The position numbers and the translations under genes are program-made. Shown piece after piece: positions 43,674-51,855 of a stretch of DNA of 64,000 nucleotides (positions are counted from its first letter, which is position 1; each line of letters starts with the position of its first letter). The DNA is from Bacteroidota bacterium (GTDB lineage: Bacteria; Bacteroidota; Ignavibacteria; Ignavibacteriales; Melioribacteraceae). The stretch spans positions 124,001-188,000 of the forward strand of contig JAHJUE010000022.1 of NCBI GenBank assembly GCA_018829205.1. Reading direction: 5' to 3'. The notes beneath the pieces are model-generated. The model did no database searches. It saw nothing but the letters and a program-made list of their open reading frames with translations, and was not told the origin of the DNA.

Positions 43674-44114
43674 TTAATCCCCTGGTGGAATTTCATTTAA
43701 CAATGCCCAGAAAATACCTATTTGTTTTACCGCCTCAATAAAATCGTTGAAGTTAACCGGTTTTACTACATATGCGTTTACTCCCAGTTCGTAGCATTTT
43801 TTAAGGTCCGGTTCTTCGCGCGAAGAGGTCAGCATGACCACCGGAATGGTCTTTAACTTATCATCTTTCCGGATGGCCTCCAGCACTTCAATACCATCCA
43901 TCCGGGGCATTTTGATATCGAGCAGTAAAACTGCCGGATTGCCTTTTTTCCGGTTCTTAAATTTATCTTCATATCGCAGGTATTCCATAGCCTCGACGCC
44001 ATCGCCCACAGCAATCACATGGTTTGCAAGGTTATATTCTAATAAGGCTTCCAAGGTAAGTTCCACATCGTTAGGATTGTCCTCGACCAGTAAAATTGTT
44101 TTTAAATCGACCAT
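43674..44114 (-). CDS. Single-domain response regulator (Rcp1-like)
   Basis: A 146-residue receiver-only protein. The acidic pocket is E11-D12 (LLVEDNPNDVELTLEAL), the phosphoacceptor D66 (VLLLDIKMPRMDG) and the conserved Lys is in AYVVKPVNF. This form resembles the Rcp1-type regulators that pair with phytochrome-like or multi-PAS kinases. It lies one base after the stop of the six-PAS kinase and 4 bases before the hybrid kinase start, so it likely relays phosphate between them. No DNA-binding output is present. Confidence 0.92.
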   Translation of the reverse strand: MVDLKTILLVEDNPNDVELTLEALLEYNLANHVIAVGDGVEAMEYLRYEDKFKNRKKGNPAVLLLDIKMPRMDGIEVLEAIRKDDKLKTIPVVMLTSSREEPDLKKCYELGVNAYVVKPVNFNDFIEAVKQIGIFWALLNEIPPGD

Positions 44115-44115
44115 T

Positions 44116-47100
44116 TTAATTCCTCTCTATTTTTGGTAAGCTAAAATAAAATTTAGCGCCTTTCCCCGGTTCAGCTTCAGCCCAGACACGCCCCAAATGC
44201 TTATGAATAATGCGCTGTACATTTGCAAGCCCTATTCCGGTACCTTCAAATTCGGCCTGTGAATGAAGCCTTTGAAAAACACCAAATAATTTATGTACAT
44301 ATTTCATATCAAAGCCTACACCATTATCGCGAACACAAAATACAATATCTTTTGCTTCTTCCTTGTAAGCTACCGAAATTTGGGCAGTTTGTTGATAACG
44401 TGTGTATTTAATGGCATTGTCCAGAAGGTTGGCCCAGACTAGTTTTAACAAATTATAGTCGCCCAGAACCGCAGGTAACTCCTTAATATCCAACGTAATT
44501 TTTCTTCCTTTGCTGACGGTCTTCAATTCTTCCAATACCTCCTTTAAAAGTGCATCCATGTCCAGCAATGTTTTCCTTACCTCTTTCCTTCCTGTCCTTG
44601 AGTATTGCAGCAATTCGTCAATTAAAATACCCATTTGGCTGGATGCCCCTGAAATAGTTTTCAGATAATGATGTGCTTTTACAGGCAGTTCATCTTTGAA
44701 CTGAGCATTTAACAAATCAACATATCCGTTGATGTGGCGAAGCGGCGCCCTTAAGTCATGAGAAACAGAATAAGAGAATGCCTCAAGTTCTTTGTTTGAT
44801 GCTTCAAGCTGTTCGGTGCGCTGCTCAACTTTCAACTCAAGTTCGGCATTAAGTTTTTGGATTTCTGTTTCCGCCTGCTTCATTTCATCAATATCGGTAC
44901 AGGTACCAAACCATTTCAGGATTTCACCTTGTTCATTCAATTGCGGAACACCACGAACCAGCCACCAGCGGTATTCGCCATCGAAACGGCGCAGACGTGC
45001 TTCTATTGAATAAATTCCTTTGTTATTAACCGCATTCTGCCAGGCATCCCTGGCGCGTTGCTGGTCGTCTGGATGGAAAGGTTTGTCCCAGCCGTGGCCA
45101 TAGCTTTCTTCGAGGTTCATCCCGGTGTAAGCCACCCATTGCTGGTTGAAATAAATGTTCCAGCCATCTGCTCGAGTTGCCCAAACAATTTGCGGCATCG
45201 ATTCAGCTAAATCGCGGAATTCTTGTTCGCTCTTCCGTAACGCAACCTCCGCACGCCTTCGCTCGGTAATGTCTCTGCTGACGGTTGCCCAGCCTATGGG
45301 AGTGCCGCTGTCGTCCTGGACACTGAATAGATAATAGTACATCCAAATCGCCTCGCCTGTCTGGAAATGGCGTAGTCGGATTTCCACGTCACCGTGCCCA
45401 TCGCGCAGAACGCGAGGGAAAAAATCATCGGCGATAAACTGCTGGTCCTCCGAGAAGTAGTAATCCTGCACCTTGACACGGCAGGCGGCTTCCATGTCAG
45501 GGAGCCCGACCATTCGCTGGCCCGCGGGGTTCACATATAGCGGATTCATTTCCAGGTCGCACATTCCGATGAATTCGCTGCTGCTTTCGGCCAGCATAAA
45601 AAACTTCTGCCGTTCAATCTCAAGTTTTTTACGCTCGGTGATATTAAAAATTATTCCGAGGTTATAGATAAACTGACCATTTAAATCATAAAATGGAGAT
45701 AAGGTAAGTTGCGCCCAGTATGTTTGACCATCTTTATTTAAAAACCTTTTCTCGGTTCTGTAAACATCAATTTCTCCAATCATCATTTTTTTAACATGGG
45801 GAATATCTTTAGCTTTGTCATCAGGATGAGTAATGTCGACGAAAGTAAGTTGTTGAAGTTCTTGCTCCGGATATCCAACCATTTGGCAGAATGTTCGGTT
45901 AGCCATAAGGAACTTAAAATCTTTACCGACCATCACCATGCCTATGGCACCGTCTTCGTATAATTTTCTAAAGCGGTATTCGCTTTCTTTTAACTTTTCA
46001 TCTGCCTGTTTTCGTTCCGTTATGTCACGAATAATTCCAATAAAACCTATTATTGAATCATCCCCGCTTTTTATCGAAGTCCCCAAGGTCTCACCTGGAA
46101 ATATCGAACCATCTTTCTTGCGATATTTTACTTCGTAAGGTAAAGCTTGTTCAGTAGCAGTTAAATTAAACCTTGTCTTGCCTTGGTGCTCATATTCTTC
46201 CAGGCTTTCATAAAGGTAAGATGTTTTCTTTCCCATCAGATCTTCGAAGCTAAATCCAAATATTGAAGTAAAAGCAAGATTAACACCAATTATTTCACGG
46301 TCAACATTGGTGTAAACAATGGCATCCGGAATACAGTTGAAGATTGCTTCAAACAAGGCTTTTTGTCGAGACAATTCAACTTCATTATCTTTTCTTTTGG
46401 TAATATCCTGAGTAAAACCAATAGCTCGAGTTACTTTACCATTTTGATCAAATGTTAAATCAGCTTTTTCCCTAACCCATTTAATTTTACCATCCGCTAA
46501 AATTCTATGCTCAATGTCATATGGTTTTCCTTCTACGGCAGCCAACCACTGCTTATTCACATAATCTATGTCATTAGGATATACCAATTTCAAAAATAAT
46601 TCATAATTCATTTGTGTACCGATTTCTACGCCGAATATTCTGTAATTTTCATCGGTCCATTTTATTTTATTTTCTAATAAATCAATCTCCCATGTGCCTA
46701 TATTTCCAATTTCCTGCGCCTTACTAAGTAGGTATTGTTTTTCTTTTATTTCTTTTTGAGCATGTTTTAGGCTGCTTATATCAATAGAAGCACCTTCAAA
46801 ATAATCTCTATCTGGATAAGCTTTTATAGATATTGCTATATTTAGAGTTATTCCTTTTTTATTTACTAGTTCAACTTCAAAATTGTCTACTTTGCCTTCT
46901 ATTTTAATTAATTCCAACAGCTTATTACGCTGATTAGGATTTGAATACAAATCTAAGCCACGAACTTTCCCGATCATTTCTTCCGGAGTATATCCAAGCA
47001 TAGCAGCGCCTATGGAGTTTATTTCAATCAACATACCATCCGATATCCTAGATCTGAATAACCCTACGAGTGCACTATCAAAGAAGTTTCTAAAGTGCTG

Positions 47101-47700
47101 TTCACTTTCTTTTAGCTCATTGATTATATTTCTAGTTTTTTCCTGATCAATTAAAATTTTGCCTACTAAAAGAGATGCTATTGGATAAACAACAATAAAT
47201 GTAAAAGAGATAGTTTTCAAAGTCTCTAGCATGATTTTATACGGAAGTGTAACAAAAATGATCAGCACAACCACATGCACAAATAAACCAAATAAATATA
47301 ATTCTGAATTTGTAGTTAAAATTTTACGTGATTGTTTCTTTTTGTTATGAAAATAAAAACCTACTAAATACACAGAGATAATAACAAGCAGGCCAGTGAA
47401 TATACCATCGCCACCAAAACTTATTCTATAAACAATTCCCATTAGGGCAGCAATTCCACCAGAAATTGGGCCGAAGAATAAAGTACAAAGACTTATTAAA
47501 ATTGATCTCCCGTCAAATATAACTCCTTCAGAATATACAAACGGATGCATCATACCAACTATAACCGTAAGACCAAAAAGTACACCCTGGCTAATTTTCC
47601 CGATTAATTTATTTCTATCAAATCTGTTATCAATAAAGCCAGATAATAATGAAAGGGATATCAAGACTGTAAGATTATATAACAGTTGAACTAATATCAT
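44116..47700 (-). CDS. Membrane histidine kinase with LytS-type 5TM sensor and six PAS domains
   Basis: A 1194-residue kinase. Residues 1-190 contain a hydrophobic 5TM/LytS-YhcK-type sensor (GMMHPFVYSEGVIFDGRSILISL, FGPISGGIAALMGIVYRISFGGDG). Six PAS domains follow (about 200-320, 325-445, 450-575, 580-700, 705-825, 830-955), several ending in DITERK or similar. A coiled coil leads to HisKA with H981 in SVSHDLRAPLRHINGY and HATPase (LLDNAIKY, DNGVGFD, GTGIGLANV). The C-terminal kinase is of the phytochrome-like HisKA/HATPase kind that pairs with Rcp1-type regulators. The segment encoding PAS 5 is unusually G+C-rich. It is first in a three-gene signalling cluster. Confidence 0.88.
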   Translation of the reverse strand: MILVQLLYNLTVLISLSLLSGFIDNRFDRNKLIGKISQGVLFGLTVIVGMMHPFVYSEGVIFDGRSILISLCTLFFGPISGGIAALMGIVYRISFGGDGIFTGLLVIISVYLVGFYFHNKKKQSRKILTTNSELYLFGLFVHVVVLIIFVTLPYKIMLETLKTISFTFIVVYPIASLLVGKILIDQEKTRNIINELKESEQHFRNFFDSALVGLFRSRISDGMLIEINSIGAAMLGYTPEEMIGKVRGLDLYSNPNQRNKLLELIKIEGKVDNFEVELVNKKGITLNIAISIKAYPDRDYFEGASIDISSLKHAQKEIKEKQYLLSKAQEIGNIGTWEIDLLENKIKWTDENYRIFGVEIGTQMNYELFLKLVYPNDIDYVNKQWLAAVEGKPYDIEHRILADGKIKWVREKADLTFDQNGKVTRAIGFTQDITKRKDNEVELSRQKALFEAIFNCIPDAIVYTNVDREIIGVNLAFTSIFGFSFEDLMGKKTSYLYESLEEYEHQGKTRFNLTATEQALPYEVKYRKKDGSIFPGETLGTSIKSGDDSIIGFIGIIRDITERKQADEKLKESEYRFRKLYEDGAIGMVMVGKDFKFLMANRTFCQMVGYPEQELQQLTFVDITHPDDKAKDIPHVKKMMIGEIDVYRTEKRFLNKDGQTYWAQLTLSPFYDLNGQFIYNLGIIFNITERKKLEIERQKFFMLAESSSEFIGMCDLEMNPLYVNPAGQRMVGLPDMEAACRVKVQDYYFSEDQQFIADDFFPRVLRDGHGDVEIRLRHFQTGEAIWMYYYLFSVQDDSGTPIGWATVSRDITERRRAEVALRKSEQEFRDLAESMPQIVWATRADGWNIYFNQQWVAYTGMNLEESYGHGWDKPFHPDDQQRARDAWQNAVNNKGIYSIEARLRRFDGEYRWWLVRGVPQLNEQGEILKWFGTCTDIDEMKQAETEIQKLNAELELKVEQRTEQLEASNKELEAFSYSVSHDLRAPLRHINGYVDLLNAQFKDELPVKAHHYLKTISGASSQMGILIDELLQYSRTGRKEVRKTLLDMDALLKEVLEELKTVSKGRKITLDIKELPAVLGDYNLLKLVWANLLDNAIKYTRYQQTAQISVAYKEEAKDIVFCVRDNGVGFDMKYVHKLFGVFQRLHSQAEFEGTGIGLANVQRIIHKHLGRVWAEAEPGKGAKFYFSLPKIERN

Positions 47701-48079
47701 TAAATAATTCCCAATTGTTTATTGGTGGATAATCTGTTTCTTTATATTTCCAAAAGCGATAAATACAATATCAATATTCCTAAACAAAGCCTTGTAATAA
47801 AAACAAAGGGAAATACTGAATATATATTGAACTAATTTCTACTTTTTTAATACCATTTCAAATTGATCCAATGTTTCTCCTTTCAGATACCAAAGAGAAT
47901 ATTATTATCGAATGATTACTACTTTTGTTAAAACCTCACTTCAATAACACTTTAAGACATACATGTCGACTTATCAACTTGATAAAGTTAATTAATTCAT
48001 TAATAATTTCCAATTTCTAAGCAATGCAAATTAATTAATTGAAATAGAGCTTTAAATCAAGTAACCAACAGAGGTAAAA
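47701..48079. other. Divergent intergenic region
   Basis: This region separates the minus-strand kinase gene from a plus-strand small ORF and should hold promoters for both. No gene is evident. The only structure I see is a short inverted repeat GACATACATGTC at 47956-47967. Confidence 0.5.
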
Positions 48080-48238
48080 ATGACTGAAGAACAGTCCTTT
48101 AACGACGAACTTCTCCTTGAAGCTGAGGCGAAAGAAAACAAGCTTACACTTGCTCACTATGATTTAATTATTGGCGAAATATCTAATCTTAAAAGTAAGA
48201 AGAGTTACAAAGGCATTAACTTTCAAAATCTCGCATGA
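48080..48238 (+). CDS. Small ORF of unknown function, first part of a pair
   Basis: A 52-residue frame with a good ribosome-binding site (AGAGGT, 4 bases before the ATG). It encodes MTEEQSFNDELLLEAEAKEN, then LTLAHYDLIIGEISNLKSKK, an acidic and helical sequence with no family I recognise. It ends in TGA at 48236-48238, immediately followed in the same frame by the ATG of the next ORF. The two may be separate coupled genes or one gene split by a nonsense codon. Confidence 0.5.
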   Translation: MTEEQSFNDELLLEAEAKENKLTLAHYDLIIGEISNLKSKKSYKGINFQNLA

Positions 48239-48508
48239 ATGAATATCCGAATCCTTGCTATCCGATATATACAACGCAAGGAACGCGGCGGTTTTATAAA
48301 CAAAGGTAAGAAAGGAAGCTGGGTTATTTACTGGGACTTTAATCAAATCGCAGATAAAAATAACGATGATCTTAAGTATGTACATTATATAAAAAAATCG
48401 ATAGTATTTTATCTCGGACAGACTTTACTTTATGACTCCGAGGTTAAAGAAAGGCTGATAGTTGAATACGTGGAATTAATAATAATATTGTCAACCGATC
48501 CGAAATAA
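48239..48508 (+). CDS. Small basic protein of unknown function, second part of a pair
   Basis: An 89-residue frame directly continuing the preceding one after its TGA. It is basic at the start (MNIRILAIRYIQRKERGGF, KGKKGSWVIYWDF) and ends in a hydrophobic helix-like segment (VKERLIVEYVELIIIL). There is no ribosome-binding site of its own, so translation would depend on reinitiation at the adjacent TGA-ATG. It lies just before the tRNA-Ser genes on the opposite strand, a common place for remnants of integrated elements. No family recognised. Confidence 0.45.
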   Translation: MNIRILAIRYIQRKERGGFINKGKKGSWVIYWDFNQIADKNNDDLKYVHYIKKSIVFYLGQTLLYDSEVKERLIVEYVELIIILSTDPK

Positions 48509-48548
48509 ATAATAACACTTTACGGAAGTTCTTAATATATCAAACCAG

Positions 48549-48592
48549 AAAAAAACCTCGAGGACAGCTTTAATTCGCTATAATCGAGGTTT
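48549..48592 (-). terminator. Terminator of the tRNA-Ser pair (40-base element, copy B)
   Basis: On the minus strand AAACCTCGA pairs perfectly with TCGAGGTTT over 9 bp, with an inner AGC/GCT stem, followed by TTTTTTT. It lies 12 bases after tRNA-Ser(GGA). On the plus strand the hairpin is followed by TTTATTTTAT, so it may work in both directions and also end the small ORF pair. Confidence 0.85.
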
Positions 48593-48602
48593 ATTTTATA
48601 TT

Positions 48603-48690
<88 letters not shown>

Positions 48691-48755
48691 GGAAAGTAGG
48701 TTGTAAATATAGATATTACTTTCGTAAGTAGAAAATAATTTTAAATAATTTATTG

Positions 48756-48843
48756 CGGAAAGAGAGAGATTCGAACTCTCGGAGCGCCAATGACGCTCAA
48801 CGGTTTTCGAGACCGCCCCGTTCAACCACTCCGGCATCTTTCC
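48756..48843 (-). tRNA. tRNA-Ser (anticodon CGA)
   Basis: An 88-base class II tRNA. The acceptor stem is GGAAAGA/TCTTTCC with discriminator G, the anticodon loop CTCGAAA sits between GCGGT and ACCGT, the variable arm is long (GAGCGTCATTGGCGCTC), and the T-arm is GAGAGTTCGAATCTCTC. CCA is not encoded. Reads UCG. It is upstream of the GGA isoacceptor with a 65-base spacer. Confidence 0.95.
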
Positions 48844-48857
48844 ATAATTCCGCACAT

Positions 48858-48865
48858 CAAAGTTA
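48858..48865 (-). promoter_or_regulatory. Candidate -7 element of the tRNA pair
   Basis: TAACTTTG on the minus strand matches the TAnnTTTG -7 motif of Bacteroidota housekeeping promoters and lies 15 bases upstream of the tRNA 5' end. I do not see a matching upstream TTTG box at the normal distance, so this is tentative. Confidence 0.3.
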
Positions 48866-48989
48866 TTGAAATAATTCTAAACTTGCATTTTTTAACAGCT
48901 CGGAATAAAATTTTAATTATTAAAAAACGTGAAAGTAAGTACAAATTTATTATTTTTGCATAACAATTTTTAATAGAGAGAATATTTTC

Positions 48990-49424
48990 ATGAAATTAAA
49001 CATGTTTATACTTGTCATCTACTTTTCAACTTTCATTTTCGGTCAAGGTGAAAAAGCGAATTGGACAAGGGTCGATTTTGTATATTCGAGCCGCATGTAT
49101 ATTGATGTTAACAGCATACAAAATGTTAACGATACCTTGGTTTCCGTTTGGACAATGGAAGAAAATTTTCCCCCTCTTTCGATTGAGTCGGTTAGCGGAA
49201 AAATTTATAAAACAAAAACATTTTATACATTTAACAAAGCATTGTTACGATATAGTTTTTTTGAAATTATATATTATGATGAAAAGGACAATGTACTGAA
49301 TTCATTCAGCTACAGAAGAAATACGGGACACCAGGATTATCAGTATAATTACCCGGTTATAGAAGGTTCGATAGAAGAAGCGATATTGTTAAAGTGTAAT
49401 CAAATTTTGAAGGGAATTGAGTGA
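48990..49424 (+). CDS. Small secreted hypothetical protein
   Basis: A 144-residue protein with a Sec signal (MKLNMFILVIYFSTFIFGQ). The mature part contains WTRVDFVYSSRMYIDVNSIQ and FEIIYYDEKDNVLNS, a compact beta-rich domain reminiscent of the surface-adhesin-E-like proteins (W..V..... .YID..SI). I am not certain of this assignment. Its stop overlaps the GTG start of the SET-domain gene by 4 bases, so the two are translated together. Confidence 0.65.
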   Translation: MKLNMFILVIYFSTFIFGQGEKANWTRVDFVYSSRMYIDVNSIQNVNDTLVSVWTMEENFPPLSIESVSGKIYKTKTFYTFNKALLRYSFFEIIYYDEKDNVLNSFSYRRNTGHQDYQYNYPVIEGSIEEAILLKCNQILKGIE

Positions 49425-49822
49425 AAAAGTTTGACCGGAATTGGGAAGAATCTGTAATAGTAAAAAATTCAAAAATACACGGCAAGGGTATTTTCGCAGG
49501 GAGCGTTATCCCCGAAGATGAACTTGTTATGGTAATTCGAGGCGAAGTGATTTCCGGAAAAGAATGCGAAAGGCGCGAAGAAGAAGATAACAATGTTTAT
49601 ATTTTCTGGAACGGAAGATATTATATTGATACGGTTAACACCGATAAAATAAAATATATTAACCACGACTGCAACCCGAACTGTTATGTAGACGACAGGG
49701 ATAAAGAATCATTAAACCTTATTTCACTTAGAGAAATAATTAAAGGCGAAGAAATTACGATGGATTACGGCTACGAAGAAATTTATGAAAACTGTTCATG
49801 CCATACTTGCACGGCAAAATAA
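49421..49822 (+). CDS. SET-domain protein (possible lysine methyltransferase)
   Basis: A 133-residue protein that is essentially a single SET domain. It shows SKIHGKGIFAG, the SAM-binding INHDCNPNCYV (N81-H82), GEEITMDYGYE with the catalytic-type Y116, and a post-SET CSCHTC zinc motif (C125, C127, C130). The start is GTG at 49421, overlapping the previous stop. SET proteins in bacteria are scattered and usually lack known targets. Small forms of this type occur in several phyla, so horizontal origin is likely but base composition here is not different. Target protein unknown. Confidence 0.85.
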   Translation: MKKFDRNWEESVIVKNSKIHGKGIFAGSVIPEDELVMVIRGEVISGKECERREEEDNNVYIFWNGRYYIDTVNTDKIKYINHDCNPNCYVDDRDKESLNLISLREIIKGEEITMDYGYEEIYENCSCHTCTAK

Positions 49823-49830
49823 ATTTCTAA

Positions 49831-50547
49831 TTAAAATAAATCGTTGATTATTTTCGTTCCGCCCAGCTGATCCATAAATCGTATTATTCTATCTCTTCTA
49901 TTAATGAGTCTGGCGGATGGATTTTTAACCGAATATCTAATTGGACTCGGGAGTACGGCCGCCAATAATGCGGCTTCGCTTTTGTTCAAGCTTTTTGCCG
50001 GTTTTCTATAAAAACTATTTGCGGCGGCTTCTGCGCCGAATGTATCTCTACCGAATTCCGCAATATTTAAATAAACTTCTATTATTCTTTTTTTACTCCA
50101 CAGAATTTCAACAAGCATCGTCAATTCGGCTTCTACGGCTTTTCTTATAATATTTTTATCACCCGATAAAAAAAGATTCTTAACAACCTGCTGCGAAATT
50201 GTGCTGGCTCCCCTTACCCTTCTTCCTCTTTCCATTTCATCAAAAGCTTTTTCAATCTGCTCCAAATCAAATCCATAATGCAGTAGGAATTTTTGGTCTT
50301 CGGAAGCTATAACTGCCAGAATAAGATTTTTCGAAATGTTTTCCAAACCTACCCATTTCTGTTTTTGCGCATTATTATAAAAAGGTTTCTCAAAAGAGAT
50401 TTCGGATTTGGATAACATAAAAGCGGAAATCGGCGGATTGATAAATCTAAAAATTAAAATAATTACGGAAACAAAAACGGTGAATACAACCGCTAATGCA
50501 ATTATAAATTTTATAAAGTTAAGGAATAGCTGTTTGACTTTTTTCAT
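49831..50547 (-). CDS. mtgA: Monofunctional peptidoglycan transglycosylase
   Basis: A 238-residue GT51 enzyme with one N-terminal membrane helix (about 12-35). The catalytic region is clear: VIASEDQKFLLHYGFD (E83), RRVRGASTISQQVVKNLF, KRIIEVYLNIAEFG and EAALLAAVLPSP. It polymerises lipid II glycan strands at the outer face of the inner membrane. It lies 14 bases downstream of the channel gene and appears to be the last gene of the ergothioneine operon. It ends 8 bases from the convergent SET-domain gene. Confidence 0.93.
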   Translation of the reverse strand: MKKVKQLFLNFIKFIIALAVVFTVFVSVIILIFRFINPPISAFMLSKSEISFEKPFYNNAQKQKWVGLENISKNLILAVIASEDQKFLLHYGFDLEQIEKAFDEMERGRRVRGASTISQQVVKNLFLSGDKNIIRKAVEAELTMLVEILWSKKRIIEVYLNIAEFGRDTFGAEAAANSFYRKPAKSLNKSEAALLAAVLPSPIRYSVKNPSARLINRRDRIIRFMDQLGGTKIINDLF

Positions 50548-50561
50548 TAGGACTAATTTAA

Positions 50562-51833
50562 TTAAATTATTGCAGTATCTTCTCTAAATTTTGCTTTTTT
50601 TTCTATTTGTGAGAGGATTTCTTTATACTTGGAAATAACATAGTCAAATGTACTTTTATTTAACGAGTATAAATCACAGTAAGTCAAAGACCGCACAGTA
50701 GCAGTACGCGGTTTATTAGCAAAAATTGCTATCTCGCCGAAAAAGTCTCCGTCCTTTAAAACAGCTAACTGCTTATTCTCTTTATTTAAAACTTCCAGTT
50801 CCCCTTTCACAACAAAATACATTTCTTTACCGGTATCTCCTTCGCTAAAAACACAATCACCGGGAGTAAGAACAACCGGTTTTAAATGCATGGATATTTC
50901 TCTAATAAAATTCGGGTCGGCGTCTTTAAATAAAGGAATTTTTTCAATTACTTCTTTCTTTAAATGAAGAGATACTTCACTTTGAAGACTAACGGGAAGG
51001 CCTTTTAAGAAATCGGATTCATCATAACCCATGCGCTGCCGCCACATATAGGTATAATAATCTCTGATCCGGTGCTGCAGATCGAAAGGAAGTTTTCTAA
51101 ATTGCAGAAGCGCGGTAAGTTTTTCTAAATTTTCAAGATATTGAGTTTTCGCCGGATCCCTTTTAGAAAGAATATTTGCTACATTACCAATTACGTATCC
51201 GTACATACCTACACCGAGTATTTCCGTAAATATGGTGTACAGCATTTGAAGATTATTATTAGGAGTTATGTCGCCGTAGCCTACCGTTGTTAAAGTTGTA
51301 ATACACCAGTATAATGAAGAAATATAGTTAGTCGCGAAATCCGATGTAATATCAATTCCTTTAAGCGCCAGCCATCCGCAGCTTATCCAGTGAGCAAAAT
51401 GAGTTACCCAGAAAATAAAAAATACGATTGACAAAATATTTGCGTACTGGATTCCTTTCTGTTTCCAGGATTTCATAAAATGCTGCACTTTAAAAAGCTT
51501 TACAATACGCAGCAGCTGGAATATGGAATGGTTAAAAATTAAAGCGAGCGGCAGAGCTGCAATAAAATCTATTATAAACCAGGTTTGAAAATACTTTTTC
51601 GGGGTCAGGTTGTCTTCAAACAAGTATATTCTTTTATATGTTTTAAACATATATATGTTTAAAAGAATATCTAATGTAAAAACGATGGTAGTAATTGTAT
51701 GAAAATAATTATAGAATATTTCGCTTTTTAAATTGAACAATATATCTATAGGAATTAATATAGCGGAAATGCTTGCGGTTACCGTAATAAAAATATTCCA
51801 CGCTAAATTTACGGCAGAATTATGGTAAAACAT
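50562..51833 (-). CDS. Cyclic-nucleotide-gated potassium channel (SthK-like)
   Basis: A 423-residue channel of the eukaryote-like CNG/HCN architecture. Helices S1-S4 span residues 10-120, with S4 carrying only a few charges (LLRIVKLFK). S5, pore and S6 follow (135-225) with selectivity filter TVGYGD (183-188), predicting K+ selectivity. The C-linker (HRIRDYYTYMWRQRMGYDE) leads to a cyclic-nucleotide domain with GEIAIFANKPRTATVRS (E367, R376, T377 at the phosphate cassette). The size is as in the bacterial channel SthK. It is co-directional with egtD and mtgA, with gaps of 22 and 14 bases. cAMP gating is inferred from the cassette. Confidence 0.9.
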   Translation of the reverse strand: MFYHNSAVNLAWNIFITVTASISAILIPIDILFNLKSEIFYNYFHTITTIVFTLDILLNIYMFKTYKRIYLFEDNLTPKKYFQTWFIIDFIAALPLALIFNHSIFQLLRIVKLFKVQHFMKSWKQKGIQYANILSIVFFIFWVTHFAHWISCGWLALKGIDITSDFATNYISSLYWCITTLTTVGYGDITPNNNLQMLYTIFTEILGVGMYGYVIGNVANILSKRDPAKTQYLENLEKLTALLQFRKLPFDLQHRIRDYYTYMWRQRMGYDESDFLKGLPVSLQSEVSLHLKKEVIEKIPLFKDADPNFIREISMHLKPVVLTPGDCVFSEGDTGKEMYFVVKGELEVLNKENKQLAVLKDGDFFGEIAIFANKPRTATVRSLTYCDLYSLNKSTFDYVISKYKEILSQIEKKAKFREDTAII

Positions 51834-51855
51834 TTATTTTCCACAATTAATAAGT

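Noticed and set aside
48236-48238. Selenocysteine insertion at the in-frame TGA
   Set aside because: No SECIS-like hairpin directly after the TGA, no redox motif around it and no selenoprotein family match.
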